The position numbers were made by a program, and so were the translations under genes. A stretch of DNA of 64,000 nucleotides from Sulfuritortus calidifontis (GTDB taxonomy: Bacteria; Pseudomonadota; Gammaproteobacteria; Burkholderiales; Thiobacillaceae): positions 2,604,001 through 2,668,000 of the forward strand of contig NZ_AP018721.1 of NCBI RefSeq assembly GCF_003967275.1. Reading direction: 5' to 3'. Numbering within the stretch: position 1 is the first letter of the stretch; every line of letters begins with the position of its first letter. The notes beneath the pieces were generated by a model that did not search any database, was not told the DNA's origin, and saw only the letters and a list, made by a program, of their open reading frames with translations. Shown here piece by piece: positions 26,735 through 35,266 of this stretch.

Positions 26735-27567
26735 GCCAGACACTGAAATTCACCAAGATGCACGGCGCCGGCAACGACTTCGTCGTGCTCGACGGCATCC
26801 ATCAGCGTGTCGCCCTGACGCCGGAACAGCTGCGCTTCATCGCCGACCGCCACTTCGGCATCGGCTGCGACCAGATCCTGCTGGTGGAGGCGCCCACGCA
26901 GGCCGGGGTCGACTTCCGCTACCGCATCTTCAACGCCGACGGCGGCGAGGTCAGCCAGTGCGGCAACGGCGCCCGCTGCTTCGTCCGCTTCGTCCACGAC
27001 AAGGGGCTCACGAACAAGCGTGAGATCCGGGTCGAAACCGCCGCCGGCATCATCGTGCCCCGGCTGGAAGCCGACGGCCAGGTCACGGTGGACATGGGCC
27101 CGCCCCGGTTCGAGCCGGCCGACATCCCCTTCGTCGCCGAGGCGCGGGCGACCACCTATGTCCTGGACATTGCCGATGGCCCGGTCGAGATCGTCGCACT
27201 GTCCATGGGCAACCCGCACGCGGTGCTGGAGACCTGCAACATCGAGACCGCGCCGGTCGCCACCTGGGGCCCCGAGATCGAGCGCCATCCGCGCTTCCCG
27301 CAGCGGGTCAACGTCGGCTTCATGCAACTCGTGCATCGGCGCGCGATCAAGCTGCGCGTGTTCGAACGCGGCTCGGGCGAAACCCTGGCCTGCGGCACCG
27401 GCGCCTGCGCCGCCGTGGTGGCCGGCATTCAGCGCGGCCTGCTCGACCCCGTCGTGGAGGTGCAAACCCGCGGCGGAGCGCTTACCATTCGCTGGGCGGG
27501 CGGCGACGCCCCCGTCTACCTGACCGGCCCGGCCGTGACCGTTTTCGAAGGCGAAATCACACTATGA
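26731..27567 (+). CDS. dapF: diaminopimelate epimerase
   Basis: Converts LL- to meso-diaminopimelate for lysine and peptidoglycan synthesis. 278 residues. Both catalytic cysteines are visible: '[13 protein letters not shown]' (about residue 73) and '[15 protein letters not shown]' (about 221). The N-terminal '[16 protein letters not shown]' is the family hallmark. It overlaps the next gene by 4 bp, and the dapF-DUF484-xerC order is the usual proteobacterial arrangement. Confidence 0.97.
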   Translation: MSQTLKFTKMHGAGNDFVVLDGIHQRVALTPEQLRFIADRHFGIGCDQILLVEAPTQAGVDFRYRIFNADGGEVSQCGNGARCFVRFVHDKGLTNKREIRVETAAGIIVPRLEADGQVTVDMGPPRFEPADIPFVAEARATTYVLDIADGPVEIVALSMGNPHAVLETCNIETAPVATWGPEIERHPRFPQRVNVGFMQLVHRRAIKLRVFERGSGETLACGTGACAAVVAGIQRGLLDPVVEVQTRGGALTIRWAGGDAPVYLTGPAVTVFEGEITL

Positions 27568-28220
27568 GCACCGACATCATCACGCACGAGCAAGTCGCCC
27601 GCTTCCTGCAGGACAACCCCGAGTTCTTCGCCCACTACACCGAGCTCCTGTCGCAGATCAACGTGCCGCACCCGCACAGCGGCCAGGCCATCTCCATCGG
27701 CGAGCGCCAGGTGCTGATGCTGCGCGACAAGGCGCGCGGCCTGGAAAACCGGCTGAAGGAGTTCATCCAGTTCGCCGAGGAGAACGACGCCATCGGCGAG
27801 AAGCTGCACCGGCTGTCGCTGGATCTGATGCGGGCGCGCGACCTGGAGTCGGCGCTGCAGGCGCTCTACCTCAACCTGGGCGAGAGCTTCGCCGTGCCCC
27901 ACGTCGCCGTGCGCCTGTGGACCGGGCAGCCGCAGGACCTGCCCGAGTTCGGCCCGGTCAGCGAGGACATCCGCGTCATGGCCGAGGGCCTGACCGCGCC
28001 CCAGTGCGGCCACAGCGTGCCGGAGGAGGTGCGCGCCTGGCTGGGCGAGGCCGGTCCCCATCAGCAGTCCTTCGCCCTGGCCCCGCTGAAAGAGGCCAAC
28101 ATGAAGGGTCTCCTGGTGCTGTCCTCGGAAGACGCCCGCCGCTTCTACCCGGAGATGGGCACGCTCTATCTGCAGTGGCTGGCGGAGCTGACCGGCGCCG
28201 CCCTGTCGCGCTTCGTCTGA
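27564..28220 (+). CDS. DUF484 protein (GAF-like)
   Basis: 218 residues. An N-terminal helical part ('[19 protein letters not shown]') and coiled coil ('[18 protein letters not shown]') are followed by a GAF-like domain. The family occurs between dapF and xerC in many proteobacteria; no biochemical role is established. Frame and length look complete. Confidence 0.88.
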   Translation: MSTDIITHEQVARFLQDNPEFFAHYTELLSQINVPHPHSGQAISIGERQVLMLRDKARGLENRLKEFIQFAEENDAIGEKLHRLSLDLMRARDLESALQALYLNLGESFAVPHVAVRLWTGQPQDLPEFGPVSEDIRVMAEGLTAPQCGHSVPEEVRAWLGEAGPHQQSFALAPLKEANMKGLLVLSSEDARRFYPEMGTLYLQWLAELTGAALSRFV

Positions 28221-28256
28221 CACCTTGAAAATCATGGTGCGCCGGACATTCGACCA

Positions 28257-28368
28257 GGTGCACCCCTCCCCCGCGAGCGGGGGAGGTTGGGAGGGGGAGC
28301 ATTGTGGTGAACGAAACCGCCGCGATCTCCCCACCCTAACCCTCCCCACATGTGGGGAGGGCACATGA
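28257..28368. repeat. GC-rich palindromic intergenic repeats before xerC
   Basis: The gap holds CACCCCTCCCCCGCGAGCGG followed by GGGAGG, and further on CCCTCCCCACATGTGGGGAGGG, a near-perfect palindrome just before the xerC ribosome-binding region. They belong to the same dispersed C-rich family as at 26205. Confidence 0.65.
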
Positions 28369-28378
28369 GGTCACGGTG

Positions 28379-29263
28379 ATGAGCAACGGCTTCGCGCAAT
28401 CCATCGACGCTTTCCTGACGCATCTCAAAACGCGCCACTACAGCCCGCGCACCCTCGACCTCTACGCCCGCGACCTCGCCCGGCTGGCCGAGCTGGCCGC
28501 CGGCCGCGCGCCCGGCGAGCTTGTGAGCCACGACATCCGCCGCTTTCTCGCCACCTTGAACGGCCGCGGCGTCGCCGCCAGGAGCCTGGCCCGCACCCTG
28601 TCGGCCTGGCGCAATTTCTATCTCTTCCTCGCCCGCAACAACCAGGCCGCGGCCAACCCCTGCGTCGGCCTGCGCCCGCCCAAGGGCGAGAAGCGCCTGC
28701 CCAACGCCCTGTCGCCGGACGAGATGGCGCAACTGCTGAGCGCGGACGAGGCGACCCCGCTCGCCCTGCGCGATCGCGCCATGTTCGAGCTGATGTATTC
28801 CTCCGGCCTGCGCCTGGCCGAGCTGGTGGGGCTGAACCTGGACAGCGTGGACCTGGACAGCGGCGAGGTACGGGTGCGCGGCAAGGGCTCGAAAGACCGC
28901 ATCGTGCCGGTCGGCCGGCAGGCGCTGGCCGCCCTGCGCGCCTGGCTACCCGAGCGGCACGCCTTGAGTAAAGATCCGCAGGCCCTGTTCGTCGGCGCCC
29001 GCGGCGCGCGCATCTCGCCCAGCATGGTCAACCAGCGGCTCAAGCGCCTGGCGCTGCAGCACGGCGTCAACCGACGGGTGCACCCGCACGCCCTGCGCCA
29101 CTCCTTCGCCTCGCACGTGCTGCAATCCTCGGGCGATTTGCGCGCGGTGCAGGAAATGCTGGGCCATGCCAGCCTGTCGACGACGCAGGTGTATACGCAT
29201 CTGGATTTCCAGCACCTGGCCAAGGTGTATGACCAGGCGCACCCACGGGCGAAGAAGAAATAA
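28379..29263 (+). CDS. xerC: tyrosine recombinase XerC
   Basis: Resolves chromosome dimers at dif with XerD. About 294 residues. SAM-like N-terminal domain ('IDAFLTHLKTRHYSPRTL'), then the catalytic domain with Arg in 'SSGLRLAELVG', Lys in 'VRGKGSKDRIVP', H-x2-R in 'HPHALRHSFASH', His in 'MLGHASLSTTQ' and the Tyr nucleophile in 'VYTHLDF'. All catalytic residues are present. ATG 28379 ('MSNGFAQSID') is preferred to an earlier start lying inside the palindromic repeat. Downstream of dapF and DUF484 as in many proteobacteria. Confidence 0.93.
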   Translation: MSNGFAQSIDAFLTHLKTRHYSPRTLDLYARDLARLAELAAGRAPGELVSHDIRRFLATLNGRGVAARSLARTLSAWRNFYLFLARNNQAAANPCVGLRPPKGEKRLPNALSPDEMAQLLSADEATPLALRDRAMFELMYSSGLRLAELVGLNLDSVDLDSGEVRVRGKGSKDRIVPVGRQALAALRAWLPERHALSKDPQALFVGARGARISPSMVNQRLKRLALQHGVNRRVHPHALRHSFASHVLQSSGDLRAVQEMLGHASLSTTQVYTHLDFQHLAKVYDQAHPRAKKK

Positions 29264-29882
29264 AGCCGTCATTCCCGCGAAGGCGGGAATCCAGAGATGC
29301 GCTAAGGGCTTAGGAATTTGGTAAGGCATTTGTGCGCGGAAGGCTTTCAGCCGGGGGCGCCCGGCAGCGCGTTACTTTCTTTGCTCGTGCAAAGAAAGGT
29401 AACCAAAGAAAGCACGCCCCACTTCGCTGGCCTTCGGCTCCCCGAGTTTGAACAAAACGATTGGGCGGCTGCGTAACTCGCCCCTTCGGGGCTCAGACAG
29501 TACTCGCCGAAATCCCCCAATCGTTTTGCTCAAACTCGGCGGCTCAGAGGGGACTCAATATCCAAAGGCCAAACCCAGAGGGTCGGCGCACTGCGCCGAC
29601 CCTCTCTCAAACAAACAGTATCCCCGCTTGCGGGAATTCAGCACGTTAGTTGAATTGCCCATCCCCTCTGACGCCGCCGGTGACGCTGGCGTCATGCAGG
29701 GAAGCCGAAGGCCGGCGAGTTTGTCTGAGCCCGAAGGGCGAGTTGGCGAGCCGCCTGCATGACGGCAGTGGCACCGGGGATTTCGGCGGAAGCGGGGCGA
29801 CCTTCTTTTGGTTACTTTTCTTGGCCGAGCAAGAAAAGTGACTAGCCGCCGGGCTACCCCCGGCCAACTGCCTACCGCACAC
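29264..29882. repeat. intergenic repeat island (no gene found)
   Basis: 619 bp with no convincing gene but dense symmetry. There is a dRS3-like ATTCCC-N8-GGGAAT (29275-29294). The two palindromes GTTACTTTCTTTGC-TCGT (29371-29403) and GTTACTTTTCTTG-GCCGAG (29811-29842) frame the island. A 24-bp inverted repeat has one mismatch (29442-29465 with 29516-29539). A perfect 13-bp hairpin GAGGGTCGGCGCA / TGCGCCGACCCTC lies at 29578-29604. The pair of similar palindromes at the two sides suggests a non-coding repeat element about 470 bp long. Short open frames here have no recognisable product. Confidence 0.6.
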
Positions 29883-30578
29883 TCACGCCCCTAGTTCCTG
29901 CCCCTTGCTCCCTACCGCCTCATCCCGCGCAAACTGAAACTCCAGATTGCGCAGCAGGCCATCCAGTACCGCGCCGTATTCGGCCTTTACCCCCAGGTCG
30001 CGCAACTGGGTCACCGCCATGCCCTCGTAGCCGCAGGGGTTGATCGCCGAGAACGGCGTCAGGTCCATGTCCAGGTTGAGCGCGAGGCCGTGGTAGCTGC
30101 AGCCGTTCTTGATCCGCAGGCCCAGCGCCGCGATCTTGGCGTCGTTCACATACACCCCCGGCGCCCCCGCCTTGCGCTGGGCACGGATGCCGTACTCGGC
30201 CAACAGGTCGATGATCGCCTGCTCCATGCGCCGCACCAGCTCCTTCACCCCGATGCCGCGGCGCTTGAGATCGATCAGCAGATAGACCACCAGCTGGCCC
30301 GGCCCGTGATAGGTCACCTGGCCGCCGCGGTCGATCGGCACCACGGGGATGCCGATATCGCGCAGCAGATGTTCGCGCCTGCCGGCCTGGCCCAGGGTGA
30401 ACACCGGCGGATGCTCGACGAACCAGATCTCGTCCACGGTGTCTGGCCCGCGCCCGGCGGTGAAGGCCTGCATCCGCCGCCAGGTCGGCTCATAGGCCAC
30501 CCGGCCCAGCACGCGCACCAACAATTCCCCTCTCCCTTTGGGAGAGGGGCTAGGGGAGAGGGCGGCATCAGCCATCAT
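29883..30578 (-). CDS. lipB: octanoyl-ACP:protein octanoyltransferase
   Basis: Moves octanoyl from ACP to lipoyl domains, the first step of protein lipoylation. The LipB core starts at '[18 protein letters not shown]' and contains '[15 protein letters not shown]', '[15 protein letters not shown]' and '[20 protein letters not shown]' (catalytic Lys), plus '[13 protein letters not shown]' (catalytic Cys). Start choice is uncertain. ATG 30578 gives an N-terminus encoded by a dispersed GC-rich repeat ('[13 protein letters not shown]'), whereas TTG 30524 or GTG 30518 just after GGGAGAGGGGAA would give the normal LipB N-terminus. lipB is separated here from the DUF493 gene that usually accompanies it. 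Confidence 0.92.
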   Translation of the reverse strand: MMADAALSPSPSPKGRGELLVRVLGRVAYEPTWRRMQAFTAGRGPDTVDEIWFVEHPPVFTLGQAGRREHLLRDIGIPVVPIDRGGQVTYHGPGQLVVYLLIDLKRRGIGVKELVRRMEQAIIDLLAEYGIRAQRKAGAPGVYVNDAKIAALGLRIKNGCSYHGLALNLDMDLTPFSAINPCGYEGMAVTQLRDLGVKAEYGAVLDGLLRNLEFQFARDEAVGSKGQELGA

Positions 30579-30772
30579 GATCGTGACGGGGATTGCCAAG
30601 GACAGGAAGCAGGCATTAAATGCACGAAAGGCGGCCAATCAGAAAACAAGGGAGGGACGTAATGATATGCGAAACCGATACCGCACAGGCCGCATGAAAG
30701 GCTGGCCGGGATGCCCGGCATGGCCGGCCAGGCAATCCGGTTGAAGACAGGGTCTGCCCGTCCCCGCATCGC

Positions 30773-31213
30773 ATGGACGCCGAAAACACCCACCAGGTCT
30801 TCGACTGGCTCTGGACCTCGGGCCAGCTCTCCGAGCGCGACATCCGGCACCTGCCCGACCTGGGCATCGAAGTGGTGATCAACCTCGCCCTGCCGACCTC
30901 GTCCAACGCCCTGGCCGGCGAGGCGGAGCGGGTGACCGGGCAAGGGCTGACTTATGTGCAGATTCCGGTGGCGTGGGGGCGACCCGAACTTGCGCAGTTC
31001 GAGCAGTTCCTCGGCGTGATGCGGGCCCTTGCCGGACGCCGCATCTGGCTGCACTGCGCCAAGAACATGCGGGTGTCGGCCTTCGTCTATCTCTATCGCC
31101 GCCTGGTGCTGGGCGAGGATGAGGCGGCGGCGGCCTTTCCCCTGCGGGCGGTGTGGCAGCCGGATGTGGTCTGGCAGGCGTTCATCGACGAAGTGCTGGC
31201 ACGCTCGCAGTAG
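30773..31213 (+). CDS. tyrosine-phosphatase-like protein with atypical P-loop
   Basis: 146 residues with the dual-specificity-phosphatase fold pattern ('SGQLSERDIRHLPDLGIEVV', then 'IWLHCAKNMRVSAFVYLYRR'). The signature is HC-x4-R rather than the canonical HC-x5-R, so phosphate-loop geometry differs from active phosphatases. It may be a family variant or a pseudo-phosphatase that only binds. No signal peptide. It stands alone between repeat-rich gaps. Confidence 0.65.
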   Translation: MDAENTHQVFDWLWTSGQLSERDIRHLPDLGIEVVINLALPTSSNALAGEAERVTGQGLTYVQIPVAWGRPELAQFEQFLGVMRALAGRRIWLHCAKNMRVSAFVYLYRRLVLGEDEAAAAFPLRAVWQPDVVWQAFIDEVLARSQ

Positions 31214-31231
31214 CGCGACGTATCGGAATCG

Positions 31232-31292
31232 TCGTTCCCGCGTAGGCGGGAACCCAGTAATAAAACTGGATCCCCGCCTTCGCGGGGATGAC
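31232..31292. repeat. two dRS3-like inverted repeats
   Basis: GTTCCCGCGTAGGCGGGAAC (31234-31253) and ATCCCCGCCTTCGCGGGGAT (31271-31290) are adjacent palindromes. They resemble the 20-bp dRS3-type repeats first described in Neisseria, and another copy lies at 29275. They are dispersed repeats, not genes. Confidence 0.6.
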
Positions 31293-31337
31293 GGAACGCG
31301 ATTTTGAAGAGTGCCCTACAATCACGCCACCCAGTAA

Positions 31338-31480
31338 CAGGCTGTTGAAAAACGTAGCGAGGATGGCCAGATGCAAGGCGCACGGAGCGCAGCGACCGAG
31401 ACATATCAAATAGATAGGCGAGGGAGCGAGCACCGCGCAACGCCGCAGATGGCCCACCGCAGTAGTTTTTCAACGGCCTG
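31338..31480. mobile_element. MITE-like palindromic element (143 bp)
   Basis: Terminal inverted repeats CAGGCTGTTGAAAAAC (31338-31353) and GTTTTTCAACGGCCTG (31465-31480) differ at one position. The interior contains GATGCAAGGCGC-like and GCAACGCCGCAGA blocks, which recur in the element at 54934-55125. No coding capacity, so any movement would depend on a transposase elsewhere. Confidence 0.6.
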
Positions 31481-31497
31481 GTAAACGATAAACCGCC

Positions 31498-31920
31498 ATG
31501 AAACCCACCCTCAAACCCGGCATCCGCTTTGAACACAAGTTCGTGGTGCCGCCCTCGAAGACCGTGCCGGCGCTCTACCCGGAAGCGCCGGAGTTCGTCG
31601 CCATGCCCGAGGTGTTCGCCACCGGCTTTCTGGTCGGCTTTCTGGAATGGGCCTGCATCAAGGCGGTGAACCCGCACCTGGACTGGCCGCGTGAGCAGAC
31701 GGTGGGTACCCACATCGACGTCAGCCACGAGGCGGCGACGCCGCCCGGCCTGGAGGTGACGGCGACGGTGGAACTGGTGGAAGTGGACGGCCGGCGCCTG
31801 GTGTTCGCGGTGGCCGCGCACGACGGCGTCGATACGATCTCGCGCGGCCGGCACGAGCGCTTCGTCATCGACAAGGCGCGGTTCGACGCCAAGGTGGGCA
31901 CAAAACGCAAAGCAAGCTAG
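31498..31920 (+). CDS. hot-dog-fold thioesterase, FlK-like
   Basis: 140 residues. 'MPEVFATGFLVGFLEWACI' carries the likely active Glu, and 'QTVGTHIDVSHEAATPPG' carries the His of the FlK/4-hydroxybenzoyl-CoA-thioesterase-like group. It probably hydrolyses a small acyl-CoA whose identity cannot be read from the sequence. The next gene (DUF454) follows after 6 bp, implying co-transcription. Confidence 0.8.
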   Translation: MKPTLKPGIRFEHKFVVPPSKTVPALYPEAPEFVAMPEVFATGFLVGFLEWACIKAVNPHLDWPREQTVGTHIDVSHEAATPPGLEVTATVELVEVDGRRLVFAVAAHDGVDTISRGRHERFVIDKARFDAKVGTKRKAS

Positions 31921-31926
31921 CCCGCC

Positions 31927-32307
31927 ATGTTCAACCTGTGGACCCTGCTCGGCCTGCTGTTCCTGCTGCTGGCCAGCGCCGGCCTGGTGCTGCCGCTGCT
32001 GCCGACCACGCCCTTCGTGCTGCTGGCGGTGGGCTGCTTCGCCCGCTCCTCGCCGCGCATGCACGCCTGGGTGCTGTCGAGCCGGCTGTTCGGCCCGACC
32101 GTGCGCAACTGGGAGCGCAGCCGCTGCATCAGCCGCCGCACCCGCTGGGTGGGCCTCAGCCTCATGCTGCTTTTGGGCGGGGTGTCGGTGTTCCACTTCA
32201 TCCAGGCCGAATGGCTGCGTTACGCCGGCCTCATCCTGATCGGCATCGGCAGCGCGGTGCTGCTGTCGCTCAAGGTCTGCGCCAACGACAACGATTCGTC
32301 GGCCTAG
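31927..32307 (+). CDS. DUF454 membrane protein, YbaN-like
   Basis: 126 residues with an N-terminal helix ('LLGLLFLLLASAGLVLPLLP'), the family motif 'PLLPTTPFVLLAVGCFARSS', a basic linker ('NWERSRCISRRTRW') and two C-terminal helices. Inner-membrane protein of unknown function, six bp after the thioesterase gene. Confidence 0.88.
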   Translation: MFNLWTLLGLLFLLLASAGLVLPLLPTTPFVLLAVGCFARSSPRMHAWVLSSRLFGPTVRNWERSRCISRRTRWVGLSLMLLLGGVSVFHFIQAEWLRYAGLILIGIGSAVLLSLKVCANDNDSSA

Positions 32308-32439
32308 CCAGCGGCAAGGCCCGGCCCCGGGCGGAAATTAAAGACGCCTATATCCCGATAAAAACCCCCGCTTTGCCTCGGCCCGCCCCCGCGTGCTGCA
32401 ATGCCGGGCCTGTGATAGCTGCATTACCGGAGCCGCCCC

Positions 32440-33603
32440 ATGCAAACTGGTCCAAGAGAGATCGTCACCCCCTTCCGCGAGATTCCGCTGGAGGTGCCGG
32501 AGGGCATGAAGCCCAACGAGTTCTTCAACAGCACCGAGAACCTCAACGACCTGGTGCACAACAACGGCCTGCTGCAGAACCCCGAGGGGCTGCTGCTCTA
32601 TCGCAAGGCCCTGGGCCACAGCACCGAGTTCGACACCTCGATCATCTACAACACCTCGCAGAGCATCCTCGACCCCCTGGGCCGGCCGGTGCGGCGCACC
32701 CAGGTGCCCCAGCCAGTGCGCAACGTCTGGAACCGGATGAACCATGTGATCTACGACTACATGCTGGAGCAGTACCCCGACCCCGAGCGGCACCTGATCC
32801 TGGCCGGCGAGGCCAGCCTGGACGCCACCTGGCCGCTGACCTCGCCCGGCGTGCCCTCGATCCGCATGCTGCACAACCACTTCATCGTGTTCGACAAGGC
32901 GCAGCTCGCCGCCGCCCCGCTGGCCGACCCGAACAACCCCAACCTGACCGACGGCGGCCAGCATTCGCTGTTCCAGGCCTACATGCGCGATGTCTACCGA
33001 GGCTTCATCGAGGCGCTGGACCTGGAGGTCTTGCGGCCCTGCCAGTCCGGCTCGTGCAAGATCGCGCTCACCGGCTACCCGCAGGGCCTGCCGAGCTGGG
33101 AGGTGGTCGGCGGCTGTGCCGCGCTCAGCGAGCCGCGCTTCTGGAAAGAATACGACACCATCCTCAAGGGCTTCCTCGACTTCTACCGCACCTTCTTCGG
33201 CCAGGTCTCCACCCGCAACTCGCCCATGCCGCGCGACGTGTATTTTCCCGAGCTGGTGGAGGAGCGGCTGCTGTTCAACAACGACCTCTTGAAGACCGCG
33301 AAAATGGTGCGCGACCGCTGCATGCACGACGCCAAATACGCCAACGCCATCCGCTGGCAGCCGGCCTTCAAACAACTGATCTACCGCAACGACCGCGGCC
33401 AGCTCATCGTCACCATCAGCCAGAACTCCATCGGCAACGCCATCACCGAGTTGCTCGGCGTGGTGGTCAGGCGCGTGCCCGACGCAAAGGCCTATGCCCA
33501 GGCCGAGCCGCCCCTGATCGAGCGTCTGCTGGAAGTGCGCCGGCGCCTGGTGGAGGCCGACCTGGGCGAGCCGATCGCCACGCCGTACTGGAGCGCAGAC
33601 TAG
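32440..33603 (+). CDS. conserved-looking protein of unknown function (387 aa)
   Basis: Soluble protein without signal peptide or membrane segments. Notable features are 'SIRMLHNHFIVFDKAQL' (an H-x-H in a hydrophobic context, about residue 145, loosely like HIT/nucleotidyl-transferase motifs), 'RPCQSGSCKIALTGYPQGLP' and 'LIVTISQNSIGNAITELLGV'. Codon use matches the neighbours and it looks like a normal resident gene. I do not recognise it, and the HIT resemblance is too weak to name a function. Confidence 0.7.
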   Translation: MQTGPREIVTPFREIPLEVPEGMKPNEFFNSTENLNDLVHNNGLLQNPEGLLLYRKALGHSTEFDTSIIYNTSQSILDPLGRPVRRTQVPQPVRNVWNRMNHVIYDYMLEQYPDPERHLILAGEASLDATWPLTSPGVPSIRMLHNHFIVFDKAQLAAAPLADPNNPNLTDGGQHSLFQAYMRDVYRGFIEALDLEVLRPCQSGSCKIALTGYPQGLPSWEVVGGCAALSEPRFWKEYDTILKGFLDFYRTFFGQVSTRNSPMPRDVYFPELVEERLLFNNDLLKTAKMVRDRCMHDAKYANAIRWQPAFKQLIYRNDRGQLIVTISQNSIGNAITELLGVVVRRVPDAKAYAQAEPPLIERLLEVRRRLVEADLGEPIATPYWSAD

Positions 33604-33985
33604 GGGTTCACTGAGGCTTCCCGCTGCCCGTCGGCCAGGCTTTTGAGTTGAGAAAAACAGCTTGTTGACGGGGAATCAAACTACCTTGGTCGGGCTCCCC
33701 CTCCCAGCCTCCCCCATAAATGGGGGAGGGGTCTGAGGCAGCGCCTGGTCTGAGCCCCTCCCAGCCTCCCCCATAAATGGGGGAGGGGTCTGAGGCAGCG
33801 CCTGGTCTGAGCCCCTCCCAGCCTCCCCCATAAATGGGGGAGGGGTCTGAGGTAGAGCCTGGTCTGAGCCCCTCCCGACCTCCCCCATCAATGGGGAGGG
33901 GAACTCCCTCCCCACTTGTGCACCCTGAAGGGCATAAAGGGAGGCTTGGGGTGGGGAGAACCGTGAGTGAAAAACCCAGCCTATC
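33604..33985. repeat. four-copy 57-bp tandem repeat in a gene-free gap
   Basis: Four units with a period of exactly 57 bp begin at 33701, 33758, 33815 and 33872. Each contains the palindrome CCTCCCCCATAAATGGGGGA and a GGTCTGAG...GGTCTGAG segment, and the fourth is diverged. The unit is a multiple of three, so an open frame runs through on the minus strand, but it only spells the repeat. The remainder of the 382-bp gap shows no gene. Confidence 0.8.
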
Positions 33986-34249
33986 TCAAAGCACCACCTT
34001 GACCATCGGGTGCGCGGTCAGCTCCAGGTACAGCGCGTCGAGCTGCGATTTGGAGGTGGCGCGGATGGTGCAGGTCACGGCCAGGTAGTTGCCTGCCTTG
34101 GATGGCCGCATCTGCACGGTCTCGGCGGCGAAGTCGGGGGCGTGGCGCAGCACGATCCCAACCACGGTCTGGGCGAAGTCGTCGGTGCGCTCTCCCATGA
34201 TCTTGATCGGGAAGTCGCAGGGGAATTCGAGCAGGGTGTCTTCTGGCAT
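33986..34249 (-). CDS. DUF493 protein, YbeD-like
   Basis: 87 residues, ACT-like ferredoxin fold ('FPCDFPIKIMGERTDDFAQT', 'NYLAVTCTIRATSKSQLDAL'). It usually lies between dacA and lipB, and here it is last in the dacA-dat-DUF493 run, with lipB displaced to 29.9 kb. Proposed roles are regulatory; none is shown by the sequence. Confidence 0.88.
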   Translation of the reverse strand: MPEDTLLEFPCDFPIKIMGERTDDFAQTVVGIVLRHAPDFAAETVQMRPSKAGNYLAVTCTIRATSKSQLDALYLELTAHPMVKVVL

Positions 34250-34289
34250 GTTGTCTATATGAGCGCTTTTACCGGAAGGACAAGCGGGC

Positions 34290-35144
34290 TCATGCCGCCC
34301 GCATCACGGTCTGCTTGAAGGCTTGGTAGGCCGCGTGCATCTTCCAGAACAGCGGGCCGGGCCGGCCGTCGGCGACCGGGCGGCCGTCGAGCCGGGTCAC
34401 GGCGGTGACCTCCTTGGTCGAGGAGGTCAGCCAGATCTCCTCGGCGCCGCGCAGTTCAGCCTCCGAAACCTGCCGCACGGCATGGGCGAAGCCCTGGTTG
34501 GCGGCGATCTCCAGCACCACGTCGTAGGTGATGCCGGGCAGCATGAGGTTGGACTTGGGCGGCGCCAGGATGACGCCGTCCCTCACCACGAAGACGTTGC
34601 TCGCCGCGCCCTCGGTGAGAAAACCGTCGCGCAGCAAAATGGTCTCAGCGCAGCCGGCGTCGACCGCGAGCTGACGCAGCAGCACGTTGGGCAATAAGGC
34701 GATCGCCTTGATGTCGCAGCGCAGCCAGCGGTTGTCGACGGCGGTGACGGCACTGACGCCCTGCTCGACCAGCTCGCGCGGCGGCGTGGTCAACGGCGTG
34801 CTCATGATGAACACGGTCTGCCGCACCACCTTGGGGAAGGCGTGGTCGCGCGGGGCGGGGCCACGGGTGACCTGCAGGTAGATGCCCTGGTCCTCGGTCT
34901 CGGCGGCCTCGGCGATATGGGTAATGCACTCGCTCCACTCGGCCTCGGTCAGCGGGTTGGCCAGGCGGATGCCATCCAGGCTGTGCTGCAGACGACGCAG
35001 GTGCTCGGCCAGCCGGAACGGCCGGCGGTCGTAGACCGGGATGACCTCGTACACCCCATCGCCGAAGATGAAGCCACGGTCGAGCACGGGGATCTTGGCT
35101 TCTTCCAGCGGGAGATATTCACCGTTCAGATAAACGATCGACAT
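34290..35144 (-). CDS. dat: D-amino acid aminotransferase
   Basis: PLP-dependent class IV aminotransferase interconverting D-alanine and D-glutamate, supplying cell-wall D-amino acids. 284 residues. 'LDRGFIFGDGVYEVIPVYDR', 'CDIKAIALLPNVLLRQLA' (PLP Lys in DIKAIALL) and 'LTEGAASNVFVVRDG' are typical. It may instead act on branched-chain substrates (ilvE-like), but the neighbourhood (dacA) and the 'RRPFRLAEHLRRL' segment favour D-amino acids. Confidence 0.88.
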   Translation of the reverse strand: MSIVYLNGEYLPLEEAKIPVLDRGFIFGDGVYEVIPVYDRRPFRLAEHLRRLQHSLDGIRLANPLTEAEWSECITHIAEAAETEDQGIYLQVTRGPAPRDHAFPKVVRQTVFIMSTPLTTPPRELVEQGVSAVTAVDNRWLRCDIKAIALLPNVLLRQLAVDAGCAETILLRDGFLTEGAASNVFVVRDGVILAPPKSNLMLPGITYDVVLEIAANQGFAHAVRQVSEAELRGAEEIWLTSSTKEVTAVTRLDGRPVADGRPGPLFWKMHAAYQAFKQTVMRAA

Positions 35145-35166
35145 AGGTTTGGTCGGCAGTATGCAG

Positions 35167-35215
35167 CAGTCAGCAGTCAGCAGTCAGCAGTCAGCAGTCA
35201 GCAGTCAGCAGTCAG
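35167..35215. repeat. 7-bp microsatellite, seven copies
   Basis: CAGTCAG repeated seven times without interruption, 23 bp upstream of the dat start codon and between dacA and dat. It is prone to slippage, which would change the dacA-dat spacing by 7 bp steps. Confidence 0.9.
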
Positions 35216-35266
35216 CAAAGGCTAAATCTTTTACTGCCGGCTGCCTACTGCCGACCGACCGCTTGA

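Noticed and set aside
33676-33915. 79-codon repetitive protein on the minus strand
   Set aside because: It only translates the 57-bp tandem repeat; no ribosome-binding site or family.
33701-33928. CRISPR array (also considered for the heptamer at 35167)
   Set aside because: Units are contiguous repeats without unique spacers, and no cas genes are near.
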